The notes beneath the pieces are model-generated. The model did not search any database. It saw nothing but the letters and a program-made list of their open reading frames with translations, and had not been told where the DNA came from. This document shows, one piece after another, positions 20,532 through 29,644 of a DNA stretch of 44,470 nt. The DNA comes from Acidobacteriaceae bacterium (GTDB lineage: Bacteria > Acidobacteriota > Terriglobia > Terriglobales > Acidobacteriaceae): NCBI GenBank assembly GCA_003142935.1, contig PLOG01000160.1:14634-59103 (forward strand), written 5' to 3'. Numbering within the stretch: position 1 is the stretch's first letter; every line of letters begins with the position of its first letter. The translations under genes were made by a program, and so were the position numbers.

Positions 20532-20707
20532 GATAAGCTCCGCGAGACTGACCAGGACCGTCGCATACTCCCCCGTAAGCGCTGGGGCATAGTGCGCTGC
20601 CCGAACCGGTGTTACAGGGACATGAAAACGAATCCGGGCGCTTATGCCTTCTAAGCGCATTGTATTGTTGTGTCTTCTCGGTCCGGTTCTGTGCTCGCCC
20701 TGCGCTG

Positions 20708-22528
20708 CTACTGCACCTCCCCGATGTACACCCCGAAGGGGCCCAGTTCGATGGCTCCCAGCGACTCCGGATCGGCCGCCCCCGGTGATTTCAGCAGCGT
20801 CTTGACATGGTATGGTCGAATGCCCGCGCCCCCACTGGCCAGATTCACCGTCTGCGGCTCAGCCGTGAAGTTGACGCTCACCACCACCTGGGGCGCTCCG
20901 GGCGCCTGCCGCATCCAGCTGAATACCTTATTGTTTTCCGTGTCCAGCATAATGTTGGCGCCGCTCTCAAAGGCCGGAACCGTCTTCTTCAAGCGGATCA
21001 GGCTCTGGTACCACGCGAACAGCGAAACCGGATCGCTTTTCTGCGCTGCGACGTTGATCGCCGCTGCCCTCGGGGGCACCGGCAGCCACGGCGATCCGTT
21101 GGTAAATCCCGCATTCGCGCCCGCATCCCACTGCATCGGTGTCCGCTCGCCGTCGCGCCCCTTTTCTTTCGGCCAGCCGGTAACCCCGATCGGGTCCTTC
21201 ACGTCCTGTTTGCGCTCCGGCGGTGTGGTCTTCATTCCGATCTCGTCGCCATAATAGAACAGCGCCGCGCCCCGGCTCGCAAACAGAATTGTCGCCAGCA
21301 CCCTTTGAATATCCTTGTCGTGGACCCCGTTGCCGTAGCGCATGTCCAGCCGCGGGTTGTCGTGGTTGTCAAACAGCAGCAGCGGAACGTGCGCGCTCAG
21401 GTGAGTCTCCGCATCGATCAGCTTGGAGCGGAACGTTGCCACATCCAGCTTGTCGATGAACGCCACCTGCGTATCCATCGGCAGGTGAAACTCCGGCTTG
21501 CCCGGCGGACCGTACATTTTGGCCAGCTCTTCGACATTGGGCAGATAGGTTTCACCGATCAACACGCGCGTGCCAGGAAACGCATTGGTGTTGAATTTGT
21601 CGGTGGTGGCACGTATTTCCTGCAACACCGGGTGCAGACCCGGCAGGTTGTCGGTTTTCGAACCGTCCAGTTGCGGGTCGCCGTATGCGTTGACGATCGC
21701 GTTCCCGTCCTTGTCCTTCACCACGCCTTCATCGGCCAGGCTCGGGTCCTCGAAGAGCGTCGTGATGGCGTCGAACCGGAATCCGCCCACCCCGCGCTTC
21801 AGCCAGAAGCTCACGATGTCCTCGAAGGCCTGTTGCACTTTCGGGTTGTACCAATTCAGGTCCGGCTGCTGAATATAAAATTTGTGATAGTAGTACTGCC
21901 GCGTCTTTTCGTCCCATTGCCAGGCCGAATGCCCAAACAGCGACTGCCAGTTGTTCGGCGGCTGGCCTTTGTCGGCTGCCGTCTGCCCTTTTCCGCCGCG
22001 CCACACATACCAGTCCCGATAGGGGTTATCCTTCGAGGACCGGGACTGAAGAAACCATTCGTGCTGGTCGGAGGTGTGGTTCATCACCATGTCCATCAGC
22101 ACTCGGATGTGCCGCTTGCCCGCCTCCGCGACCAGACGATCAAAGTCCGCCAGCGTGCCGTATTGCGGATCGATACTCCTGTAGTCGGAGATGTCGTATC
22201 CGAAGTCCACCTGCGGCGACGGATACACCGGCGTCAGCCAGATCGCATCCACCCCCAGCTCTTTCAGATAATCCAGCCGCCCGGTGATCCCATTCAGGTC
22301 GCCAATGCCGTCCCCGTTCGAGTCTTGAAAGCTGCGTGGGTAAATCTCGTAGATGACGGCATTCTTCCACCAGTCTCGTTCCGCCGATTGGGTTGTGATG
22401 CTGGGAGCGGGTTTCACAGCCGCGGTTTGACCTCCTGCCGCCAGCGCCACGGTCCCCAATATCAGGGCCAGGGCGCAGTTTTCAAGCTTCAGTACACCAG
22501 GATTCGCTGTGTGCATTGCGATCTCCAT
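20708..22528 (-). CDS. Secreted GH13 alpha-glucosidase / oligo-1,6-glucosidase
   Basis: DWWKNAVIYEIYPRSFQDSNGDGIGDLNGITGRLDYLKELGVDAIWLTPVYPSPQVDFGYDISDY...MDMVMNHTSDQHEWF...GGFRFDAITTLFED...VLIGETYL...LLFDNHDNPR. Start uncertain. Confidence 0.94.
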   Translation of the reverse strand: MEIAMHTANPGVLKLENCALALILGTVALAAGGQTAAVKPAPSITTQSAERDWWKNAVIYEIYPRSFQDSNGDGIGDLNGITGRLDYLKELGVDAIWLTPVYPSPQVDFGYDISDYRSIDPQYGTLADFDRLVAEAGKRHIRVLMDMVMNHTSDQHEWFLQSRSSKDNPYRDWYVWRGGKGQTAADKGQPPNNWQSLFGHSAWQWDEKTRQYYYHKFYIQQPDLNWYNPKVQQAFEDIVSFWLKRGVGGFRFDAITTLFEDPSLADEGVVKDKDGNAIVNAYGDPQLDGSKTDNLPGLHPVLQEIRATTDKFNTNAFPGTRVLIGETYLPNVEELAKMYGPPGKPEFHLPMDTQVAFIDKLDVATFRSKLIDAETHLSAHVPLLLFDNHDNPRLDMRYGNGVHDKDIQRVLATILFASRGAALFYYGDEIGMKTTPPERKQDVKDPIGVTGWPKEKGRDGERTPMQWDAGANAGFTNGSPWLPVPPRAAAINVAAQKSDPVSLFAWYQSLIRLKKTVPAFESGANIMLDTENNKVFSWMRQAPGAPQVVVSVNFTAEPQTVNLASGGAGIRPYHVKTLLKSPGAADPESLGAIELGPFGVYIGEVQ

Positions 22529-22589
22529 GTCGTCGTTTTTACCACTCTTGAGCCTTGCTACTTCGCAACTCAAGCAAAGCTATCACGTG

Positions 22590-22622
22590 GGAGCACCCTT
22601 TCAATGAACCAATGGGTGCTCC
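22590..22622. terminator. Stem-loop GGAGCACCC ... GGGTGCTCC between co-oriented genes
   Basis: 9-bp perfect stem (22590-22598 / 22614-22622), 15-nt loop, no clear U tract. Confidence 0.45.
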
Positions 22623-22778
22623 ACCCTCACCAAGAAGGGGTCATCCTGAGTAATGCGAATCTTCTGCGGAGCCGAAGATCTTTCATTTAAATCACTTATG
22701 ACACGGCATCCATCTTCTGGCAATGCCGCAGACTTCACAGTCACAACACCAGGGTGGCGCTCCACGGAAGCCCAAATC

Positions 22779-24548
22779 TCATTGAGGCTCTCCCGGTCGC
22801 TGCGCCGAGGTACCCTTCATCCGGCCAAGATCGATCCCGAACTTCGGATTCTCGCGCGTCCCGTTGATGTGAATCGGAACCTCCGTCCCCGCTCCGTTCT
22901 TCTGAAAGTAGCGGTCGACGGGCTTCAGCAGCAGTCCCTTCCACCCGCCCACCATGGCCGAGACCGTGGCTTGCATCTTTGCGGTGCCGGCAAAGTCCAG
23001 TGTGCCACCATCCTCGCCATAGCTTCCTTTCAGGTCAATCACCGCCCCCGGCACCGTGTACTTGAGCGCTGGCAGACGTACCACGCCGCCGGCCATCTGG
23101 AAATTCCCTTCCATCGTCGACCGGACATCGGCATCGCCGCCGGTCTTCGCATCCTTCGGCCGCCCGAGTCCGCGCGCGCTCAGTTCCCCGATCCGGCTCT
23201 GAATCTTCTCGCTCGCAAAATGCACATCGTCCAAGGCAAACGTACCCGCGAGCTTTAGCCGTTCGTGTACGGGAACGGGCCCCGGCGGAATCTTGAGTTC
23301 AGCCTTCATGATCAGGGCCCCGGTCATTAGCGGTGTTCCCGAGTGGCTCGCTAAGCGCAGAAAATCCTCAATCCGGCCCCGGTCCACGTTCACCGTAAGT
23401 GAAATGTCATGCCCGCCGGGCCGCGGCTTATCCTTCCCGTCAGCTACGGGAGCCACCCGCACAATCTGTCCCTGCGTCAAAAAGTGGGAGTGCCCCAGCG
23501 TCGCCTCCACCGGCTCCAGCCATGTGTCCCCATTGATTCCGTCCACCTTGGCGTGAAACTTCGTGTGCAGCGGCATCGGCGTGCCGAAGTGGGTCAGCCG
23601 GAAGTCCGGAGTATCCGTAACCCCATCCACAACCAGCTGCCGCAGCACGCCCTGGAAGTGTCCGGTCGAACTCAGAATCCCCGCGATCCCTTTGAATCCG
23701 CTCAGATCCGCATGATCAAACCGGTACTCGCCCGTAACGGGGCTCTCGCCGGGATCCTTCACCACCCACGGGCCAAAGCTGCCCTTGGTATGAATCGTCC
23801 CCACCGGCCGCGGATTAGTCAGCTCCGCCTCAAAGCCCATCGCCCCACCAGCGCCAATCCCCGTCAGCTTCAAATGTGCAATCGCAAACTCCAGCGGCAG
23901 TTTCCCGGGCTTGCTGGTCTCAATCGTCAGGTGCGCGCCTTGACATTCCAGGCTCTCTACCTGGAAGTGCAGAAGCCCCGTGTAAATGTTTGCCTTGTTC
24001 GCATTTTGTCCCGCAGTGGCCTTGGCCCCCTCCGCGCCGCGTTCAAAGCGCGATCGTGGCGGCACATCTATCTCCAGCCCCTTCAGTTGCACCGCCGATA
24101 AACGAATCGGCTGTCCTGGCTCGTAACGCAGTGGCGCATGAAATCTAAACTCGGCCAGCCGAATCAGCGGGACTTCTGAAGCTGGAGCAGACACACCCCA
24201 CACATTCACGCTCTCAATCTCGACAGGCGGCCAGATGCGCAGCCCTTTCCCTTCAGCCCATAACCCACCCCTCAGCGTCAGATGAAAGCTGTCCAGCTCC
24301 ACCCGCGCATGAAAGTGATTCTCCAGTCCCTCAAGGATGCGTGCGCGCAGCAACGGCTCGGCTCGATGCGCCAACACCAGCAAGGCGCCGGTTAACGCTG
24401 CAAACGCCGCCAGCAACCCGCTGCAGACCCACATCAGCCACCGGTGCCTGCGCCAGAATCCTGCCCGTCCAGTAGCCAACTCTCCGCCCTCCGCTTGCTT
24501 CCAATTGTCGCAGCATTGGTCCCTTCCGTTTTCTTTGAACAAGTCCAA
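22779..24548 (-). CDS. AsmA-like / translocation-assembly-type membrane-anchored protein
   Basis: Single N-terminal TM helix followed by a long beta-rich sequence with ARVELDSFHLTLRGGLWAEGKGLRI and ...GLLLKPVDRYFQKNGAGTEVPIHINGTRENPKFGIDL, typical of AsmA-family tails. Confidence 0.72.
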   Translation of the reverse strand: MDLFKENGRDQCCDNWKQAEGGELATGRAGFWRRHRWLMWVCSGLLAAFAALTGALLVLAHRAEPLLRARILEGLENHFHARVELDSFHLTLRGGLWAEGKGLRIWPPVEIESVNVWGVSAPASEVPLIRLAEFRFHAPLRYEPGQPIRLSAVQLKGLEIDVPPRSRFERGAEGAKATAGQNANKANIYTGLLHFQVESLECQGAHLTIETSKPGKLPLEFAIAHLKLTGIGAGGAMGFEAELTNPRPVGTIHTKGSFGPWVVKDPGESPVTGEYRFDHADLSGFKGIAGILSSTGHFQGVLRQLVVDGVTDTPDFRLTHFGTPMPLHTKFHAKVDGINGDTWLEPVEATLGHSHFLTQGQIVRVAPVADGKDKPRPGGHDISLTVNVDRGRIEDFLRLASHSGTPLMTGALIMKAELKIPPGPVPVHERLKLAGTFALDDVHFASEKIQSRIGELSARGLGRPKDAKTGGDADVRSTMEGNFQMAGGVVRLPALKYTVPGAVIDLKGSYGEDGGTLDFAGTAKMQATVSAMVGGWKGLLLKPVDRYFQKNGAGTEVPIHINGTRENPKFGIDLGRMKGTSAQRPGEPQ

Positions 24549-24570
24549 TGACGTATCCTTCTAGGCACTG

Positions 24571-25356
24571 ATGCAAGCGCTGATCGAAAACCTCGTAAAA
24601 TTGCAAGCCATCGAATTGGAGCGGGCTCGAATCACTCAGGAGACACGCGCCCTGCCTGCCGAGCTCGCTGAGGCTGGCGCCGCCCTCACAGCCGCCCAAC
24701 AGAAGGCTGCTGAAGCCTCCGGCGCACTCAGCCGTGAGGAGTCGCTCCGCACCCGCCTTGAGCGCGAAATTGCGGAGCACCGCCAGAAAGCCGCCCGGTT
24801 CCGCACCCAGCTTGACTCCGTGAAGACTCCCGCCCAGGCTGAGGCCATCGAGCATGAGATTCATTTTGAGTCCGGCGAAGGCGACCGCCTCGAAAACGAG
24901 GAGTTTACCAGCCTCGAACGCACTGAAGCCCTCGAAACCGCCCTCGCCGAGGCGCGCACTCAGGTCGAAATTCTGTCTTCCGCACACGATAGAACCCGCG
25001 CCCGCATCGCTCTTAGCCAGCAGGAGTTTGCCGCCCAGCTTGGCTCCCTCAACGCCGAGCGCGAGGCCCTCCGCCCGCTCATCGAACCTGAGTGGCTCAC
25101 CCGTTTCGACCGTCTCTGCGCCTCCCGCGGCACCGGTCTGGCCCGCGTAGACAATCAGCAGTGTATGGGCTGCCGCATGGGCGTCCGTCCCCAGATGTGG
25201 AATCAGCTGCGCGAGGGCGAGCTGCTCACCTGCGACAGTTGCAATCGAATCCTTTACTGGGACCCTGCGATGGCTCCCGCGCCCAAAGATCCGCAACCCG
25301 AGCCAATCCCGGGCGCCGGCCGCGCCCCCCGCAAATCCCGCTCCGAGGGAGCCTAG
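24571..25356 (+). CDS. Coiled-coil C4 zinc-ribbon domain protein
   Basis: Long coiled coil, then CMGCRMGVRPQMWNQLREGELLTCDSCNRILYW. Confidence 0.88.
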   Translation: MQALIENLVKLQAIELERARITQETRALPAELAEAGAALTAAQQKAAEASGALSREESLRTRLEREIAEHRQKAARFRTQLDSVKTPAQAEAIEHEIHFESGEGDRLENEEFTSLERTEALETALAEARTQVEILSSAHDRTRARIALSQQEFAAQLGSLNAEREALRPLIEPEWLTRFDRLCASRGTGLARVDNQQCMGCRMGVRPQMWNQLREGELLTCDSCNRILYWDPAMAPAPKDPQPEPIPGAGRAPRKSRSEGA

Positions 25357-25420
25357 ACGGGTCCGTCTGCGAGCTGGCGCTCTTCAAAAGGCCCGGCAAT
25401 TCCTGTTGGAGTTTTCTACT

Positions 25421-26230
25421 ATGGAAATCCGCTTTGATTCGCTTCCAGTCAAATACGTGCGCGAGGGGTTGCTGTTTGTAGTCGCGATGTGTTTTGGAGC
25501 GTATTTGTTGCCTGCGCAAGCGCCGGCAGCTTCGACCCCTGAAGTGCCAGCGTGGGCCCAGCCTGGCTCACCGACTCACGTCCAGGTACCTCCTCCCGCA
25601 GACTTTCACCGCCCGAGCCGCACCTTCGATACCTCCATTGGCATATTTGACGGCCAATCGGATATTGGCGGCGCACTGGAGCCTGGCAGCGCCACTTACG
25701 ACGCAGCCAACGGCCAGTACACCATCAACTCCGCGGGCTATAACATCTGGTACAACCGCGACGAGTTCCGCTATCTCTGGAAAAGAATGTCCGGCGATAT
25801 TTCACTCGCGGCCGACATCTCATTTCCCAACGCCAACGGTTTCGGCGACCGCAAAGTGGTTCTCGTCATTCGCCAGAATCTGGACGACGACTCGAAAGAA
25901 GCAATGGTCGGCGAGCACGGCGCGGGCTTGATCCATCTGGCCTTCCGCAGCGACAAAAACGCCCTTATGAAGGATCTGGAATATCGTTTCGCCGGTTTGC
26001 TCAATGGCGTCCACGCCAAACGCGTCGGAATCGAAAAGCATGGCGACTCTTTCGCCATCTTCGTCAGCCTGCAAGGCGAGCCGATGCATCAGTTTGGCCC
26101 TCCAATGACGCTGCACTTCGACGAGCCGTTCTATGTGGGCATCGGCTTTTGTTCCCATCTGCCCGCCACCTCCGATACGGCAGTCGTCTCGAACGTTCTT
26201 CTCGAGAATGCCGCAGGCAAGGTGCAATAG
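25421..26230 (+). CDS. Secreted protein with a DUF1349/concanavalin-like beta-sandwich domain (standalone)
   Basis: Signal peptide; GIFDGQSDIGG...INSAGYNIWYNRDEFRYLWKRMSGDISLAADISFP...DEPFYVGIGF. Paralogous to the N-terminal domain of 29645-31186. Family name assigned by fold resemblance only. Confidence 0.75.
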   Translation: MEIRFDSLPVKYVREGLLFVVAMCFGAYLLPAQAPAASTPEVPAWAQPGSPTHVQVPPPADFHRPSRTFDTSIGIFDGQSDIGGALEPGSATYDAANGQYTINSAGYNIWYNRDEFRYLWKRMSGDISLAADISFPNANGFGDRKVVLVIRQNLDDDSKEAMVGEHGAGLIHLAFRSDKNALMKDLEYRFAGLLNGVHAKRVGIEKHGDSFAIFVSLQGEPMHQFGPPMTLHFDEPFYVGIGFCSHLPATSDTAVVSNVLLENAAGKVQ

Positions 26231-26383
26231 TTAATCTGAGACCATACACAACCACACAGCAGTCTCCACCGGGAAGCGGCAGTGTGCCCGGAATTCCACG
26301 ACTCCACTCTCTCCATCCTGCTACTCTTTTCTTGAGTGGGCCGGCAATTCCCGGCCCTAACCACTGCCTCTCGGGAGCCCTCT

Positions 26384-26920
26384 GTGCAGCGCATCTGTGT
26401 CGATATGGACGAGGTCATGGCAGACACCCTCGCCGAGCACCTGCGCCGTTACAACCAGACTTTCGACGAAGAGGTCACTCCCCAGGATCTGGTCGGCAAA
26501 GGCTTATGGGAGGTCACGCCCCTCGACCGCCAGCAGCAGCTCCGCGCCTTCCTGGACGCCGAGGACTTCTTTGAAGACCTCGACCTGATGCCCGGCGCAC
26601 AGGAGGTCCTCAAGGAACTCTCCGCCCGCTTTGAGATCTTCATTGCCACGCAGGCCATGACCGTCCCCAACTCCCTCGGCCCCAAGTACCGCTGGCTTCA
26701 GCGCCATTTTCCTTTTATCCCGCCGACGCACTACGTCTTCTGCGGCAACAAATCCATTCTTCGCGCCGATTTCCTCATCGACGACCAACCGCGCAATATC
26801 CTTCACTTCGAAGGCCGCGGCCTTCTCTTCACCGCGCCGCACAACCTCACCGTGACTGGCTTCATCCGAGTCGATAACTGGCGACAGGTTGCCGATTACT
26901 TCGCCACCGTCGAGGATTAA
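26384..26920 (+). CDS. 5'(3')-deoxyribonucleotidase-like HAD hydrolase (NT5C type)
   Basis: RICVDMDEVMADTLAEHLRRYN...FFEDLDLMPGAQEVLKELSARFEIFIATQAM...FCGNKSILRADFLIDDQPRNI. GTG start proposed at 26384. Confidence 0.88.
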   Translation: MQRICVDMDEVMADTLAEHLRRYNQTFDEEVTPQDLVGKGLWEVTPLDRQQQLRAFLDAEDFFEDLDLMPGAQEVLKELSARFEIFIATQAMTVPNSLGPKYRWLQRHFPFIPPTHYVFCGNKSILRADFLIDDQPRNILHFEGRGLLFTAPHNLTVTGFIRVDNWRQVADYFATVED

Positions 26921-26974
26921 GGTCTACGCAAAGCGAGCAATTGCGCTCATAAATTGCGAGAAGCCTCCACTAAC

Positions 26975-28408
26975 ATGCAGAAGATGAGGTTCCCTCAGAT
27001 CCGGACAATTCTCGCGCTCCTACTGCTGCTCGCGCTGCCCTGGCAACGGCGTGCGGACGCATATTCCCTGCTGACTCACGAGCAAATCATCGACTTCACC
27101 TGGCGGGACTCCATTGTTCCCCTTTTGCTAAGCCGCTACCCCGGCCTGACCCCTGCCCAGCTCGAAGAAGCCCGGGCCTACGCCTACGGCGGTTGCGTTA
27201 TTCAGGACATCGGCTACTACCCCTTCGGCGACATGACTTATTCCAACCTGACCCATTACGTCCGCACCGGCGACTTTGTCGTCAACCTCTTCCGCAATGC
27301 GACCAACGCCGATGAGCTTGCCTTCGCCGTCGGCGCTCTCTCCCACTACATCGGCGACACCATCGGCCACCCAGGCGCCACCAACATTGCTGTCCCCATC
27401 GAGTTCCCAAAGCTGGGAGCAAAGTACGGCCCCGTGGTGAACTACGCCGAAGGCCGGCGCCAGCATGTGCAAACCGAGTTTGGCTTCGACATCGATGAGA
27501 TCGCGCATCACCGCGTAGCTCCGCTCAGCTTTCTTCGCCACATCGGGCTCCAGGTGTCCGTGCGCCAGCTTGCGCTCGCGTACTACCAGACTTACGGCAT
27601 CACAGAAGACTTCACCGGCCTGCGCAAGCGCCGCTTCAATGTCCGCGGCTACCGCTTTGCCGTTCATACCTTCATCCCTCGCATCGCCTATGCCGTCACA
27701 CTCCTCCATCGCGGCCACGAACCCGCCGAGGTAGGCAGCCCCGAGCGCATCGAAATGGACAACGACGTGGCTGCAATAGCTGCGGAAAACAACTGGCAGG
27801 CCTACCGGCGAAAAGCGGGAATCGGAACATATATCTTAGCGGGCATCATCTTCATCGTCCCCAAGGTCGGTCCACTTAAACTGGTCGCAGTTAAAGGCCC
27901 CACCGAGAAGACTGAAGCCGATTACCTGCACAGCGTTTTGCTTTCCACCGCCGCTCTTCGCCAAAGACTGGCCAGCTTCACGCCGCTAGCCAGTCGGCGA
28001 ACGACGACCGCGAATGCAATTTCCCGGGGCGCGCATTCACAATCGCGACCTGTCGATTCCGCCGACAACTCCATTGAGCGCCCGTTGCGGGATCCGCGCC
28101 ACCCACTTCCAAATCGCGATCTCGACACTGGGTACATGGTGAAACCCGGAGGTTATTCGCTCACCGACTCTACATACGCCGATCTGCTCCACCGTCTCAC
28201 GCGGTCGCCCGCTCAGGCCATCCCGCCCGGCATCAAGCAAGATATTCAGGCTTACTATGCCAACCCGGCATCGCCAATCACGACCAAGAACGATCCATCC
28301 GCATGGGCACAGGTGCTGGCCGACCTGGCGACGCTGGCCAGTATGCCGACCAGCATAGAGCCGGCGCCCTATCCGACGTATGGCGACGATGCAGCCATTT
28401 CCCAGTAA
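26975..28408 (+). CDS. Secreted zinc-dependent phospholipase C-like protein
   Basis: Signal peptide ending ...RRADA|YSLLTHEQIIDFTWRDS...AYGGCVIQDIGYYPFGDMTYSNLTHYVRTGDFV...LSHYIGDTIGHPGATN: conserved metal-binding His/Asp pattern. Confidence 0.82.
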   Translation: MQKMRFPQIRTILALLLLLALPWQRRADAYSLLTHEQIIDFTWRDSIVPLLLSRYPGLTPAQLEEARAYAYGGCVIQDIGYYPFGDMTYSNLTHYVRTGDFVVNLFRNATNADELAFAVGALSHYIGDTIGHPGATNIAVPIEFPKLGAKYGPVVNYAEGRRQHVQTEFGFDIDEIAHHRVAPLSFLRHIGLQVSVRQLALAYYQTYGITEDFTGLRKRRFNVRGYRFAVHTFIPRIAYAVTLLHRGHEPAEVGSPERIEMDNDVAAIAAENNWQAYRRKAGIGTYILAGIIFIVPKVGPLKLVAVKGPTEKTEADYLHSVLLSTAALRQRLASFTPLASRRTTTANAISRGAHSQSRPVDSADNSIERPLRDPRHPLPNRDLDTGYMVKPGGYSLTDSTYADLLHRLTRSPAQAIPPGIKQDIQAYYANPASPITTKNDPSAWAQVLADLATLASMPTSIEPAPYPTYGDDAAISQ

Positions 28409-28534
28409 GTCCATTCAAACTTGTGGCGCGCTCGCCCCTCCCAGCGTTTGCAAGCGAATGCGTAATTCTAAGCTTTGCAGGCTGCGTAGAGCTGCGGGCC
28501 GCTCGCTGTGCAGTTAGAATGGGTACGATAAAGT

Positions 28535-29449
28535 ATGCGCTTGCCTCTCCCGCCTTCCACTCGTCCAATCAGCCGACGCCACATCCTCAAAGCGGGCTTG
28601 TATGGCGCCGCAGGGCTGGCCCTTTACTCGGGCGAGATCGAGCGTCACTGGGTCGAGGTGACCGAGCGCGACTTCTTTCTGCGCGGACTTCCTGCCGTTT
28701 TTGATGGAATGCGCATCGCTCAGATCAGTGACATTCATCTAGACGATTTCACTGAGCCGTTCTTCCTGCGCCATGTGATCGAGCGCATCAACAGCATCAA
28801 GCCCGACGCCGTGGTTCTCACCGGAGATTTTGTCACCGCCGAGTTGCCCTCGAAGCTTACGAGTGCGCTTGGAACCTTAAGATTCGCCCGCGGAGCTGCC
28901 TGGCAATGCGCCAACATCCTCACGGAACTTGAATGCAAGGCGATCTATGCCGTGCTCGGCAACCATGACTTCGGCGTTGGGGCAACAGAGGTAGCTACGG
29001 CGCTTGGGGATAACGGAGTGTCTGTACTTAGGAACGCATACACTTCGATCGAGCGCGACGGCGGCAGAATCTGGCTGGCAGGCATGGATGATCCGCTTGA
29101 GGGGCATCCCAACCCTGAATTGGCCATCCCCGCGTCGATTCGCAATGTACCCAATGAGCCCGTCGTGTTGTTGTGCCATGCTCCGGACTATGCAGACCGT
29201 CTTCTCAGGCGTCCTGCAGGCCAGTCGGTAGACCTGATGCTGAGCGGCCACACGCACGGAGGCCAGATTCGCTTCCCTTTCATACCCGCCATGCGCTTGC
29301 CGCCGCTGGGGAGAAAGTATATCGAGGGGTGGTTCCAGCTTGGCCGGCTGCAGCTCTACGTCAATCGCGGAATCGGCACTATCGGAATGCCGTTTCGCCT
29401 GAATTGTCCGCCTGAGATCACGATCATCACGCTGCGTCCGGGCGAGTGA
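28535..29449 (+). CDS. Tat-exported metallophosphoesterase (YkuE/LpxG-like)
   Basis: RPISRRHILKAGLYG (Tat), IAQISDIHLDDF, VLTGDFV, VLGNHDFG, LLCHAPDYAD, LMLSGHTHGGQIRFP. Confidence 0.93.
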   Translation: MRLPLPPSTRPISRRHILKAGLYGAAGLALYSGEIERHWVEVTERDFFLRGLPAVFDGMRIAQISDIHLDDFTEPFFLRHVIERINSIKPDAVVLTGDFVTAELPSKLTSALGTLRFARGAAWQCANILTELECKAIYAVLGNHDFGVGATEVATALGDNGVSVLRNAYTSIERDGGRIWLAGMDDPLEGHPNPELAIPASIRNVPNEPVVLLCHAPDYADRLLRRPAGQSVDLMLSGHTHGGQIRFPFIPAMRLPPLGRKYIEGWFQLGRLQLYVNRGIGTIGMPFRLNCPPEITIITLRPGE

Positions 29450-29644
29450 TCGGATTGCGCGCACCGTATTTCATTATCCTGCCCTCGCCGGCGCTGGATT
29501 TATTAAGTCGTGGCCGTGCGCGCATCGGAATCATTTCAACCAGGTTTGACATTCCAGCGGTTCAAACTTATAGTTTGCTCGCCGAGCGAAAGTAAGAACG
29601 CCACGTCGCGATTCCTCGCAATGATTCCACCAGAGGCCATTCGA

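Noticed and set aside
20163-20660. 165-aa minus ORF antisense to the DUF2934 gene
   Set aside because: DUF2934 on plus has an RBS and conserved motif; the antisense frame has no support.
20807-22690. 627-aa plus-strand ORF
   Set aside because: Antisense shadow of the GH13 gene; the GH13 motifs on minus are unambiguous.
26337-26356. GGGCCGG-caattc-CCGGCCC stem-loop before the nucleotidase gene
   Set aside because: Too short and lacks a U tract; could be a leader hairpin, but not enough evidence to call a terminator or regulator.
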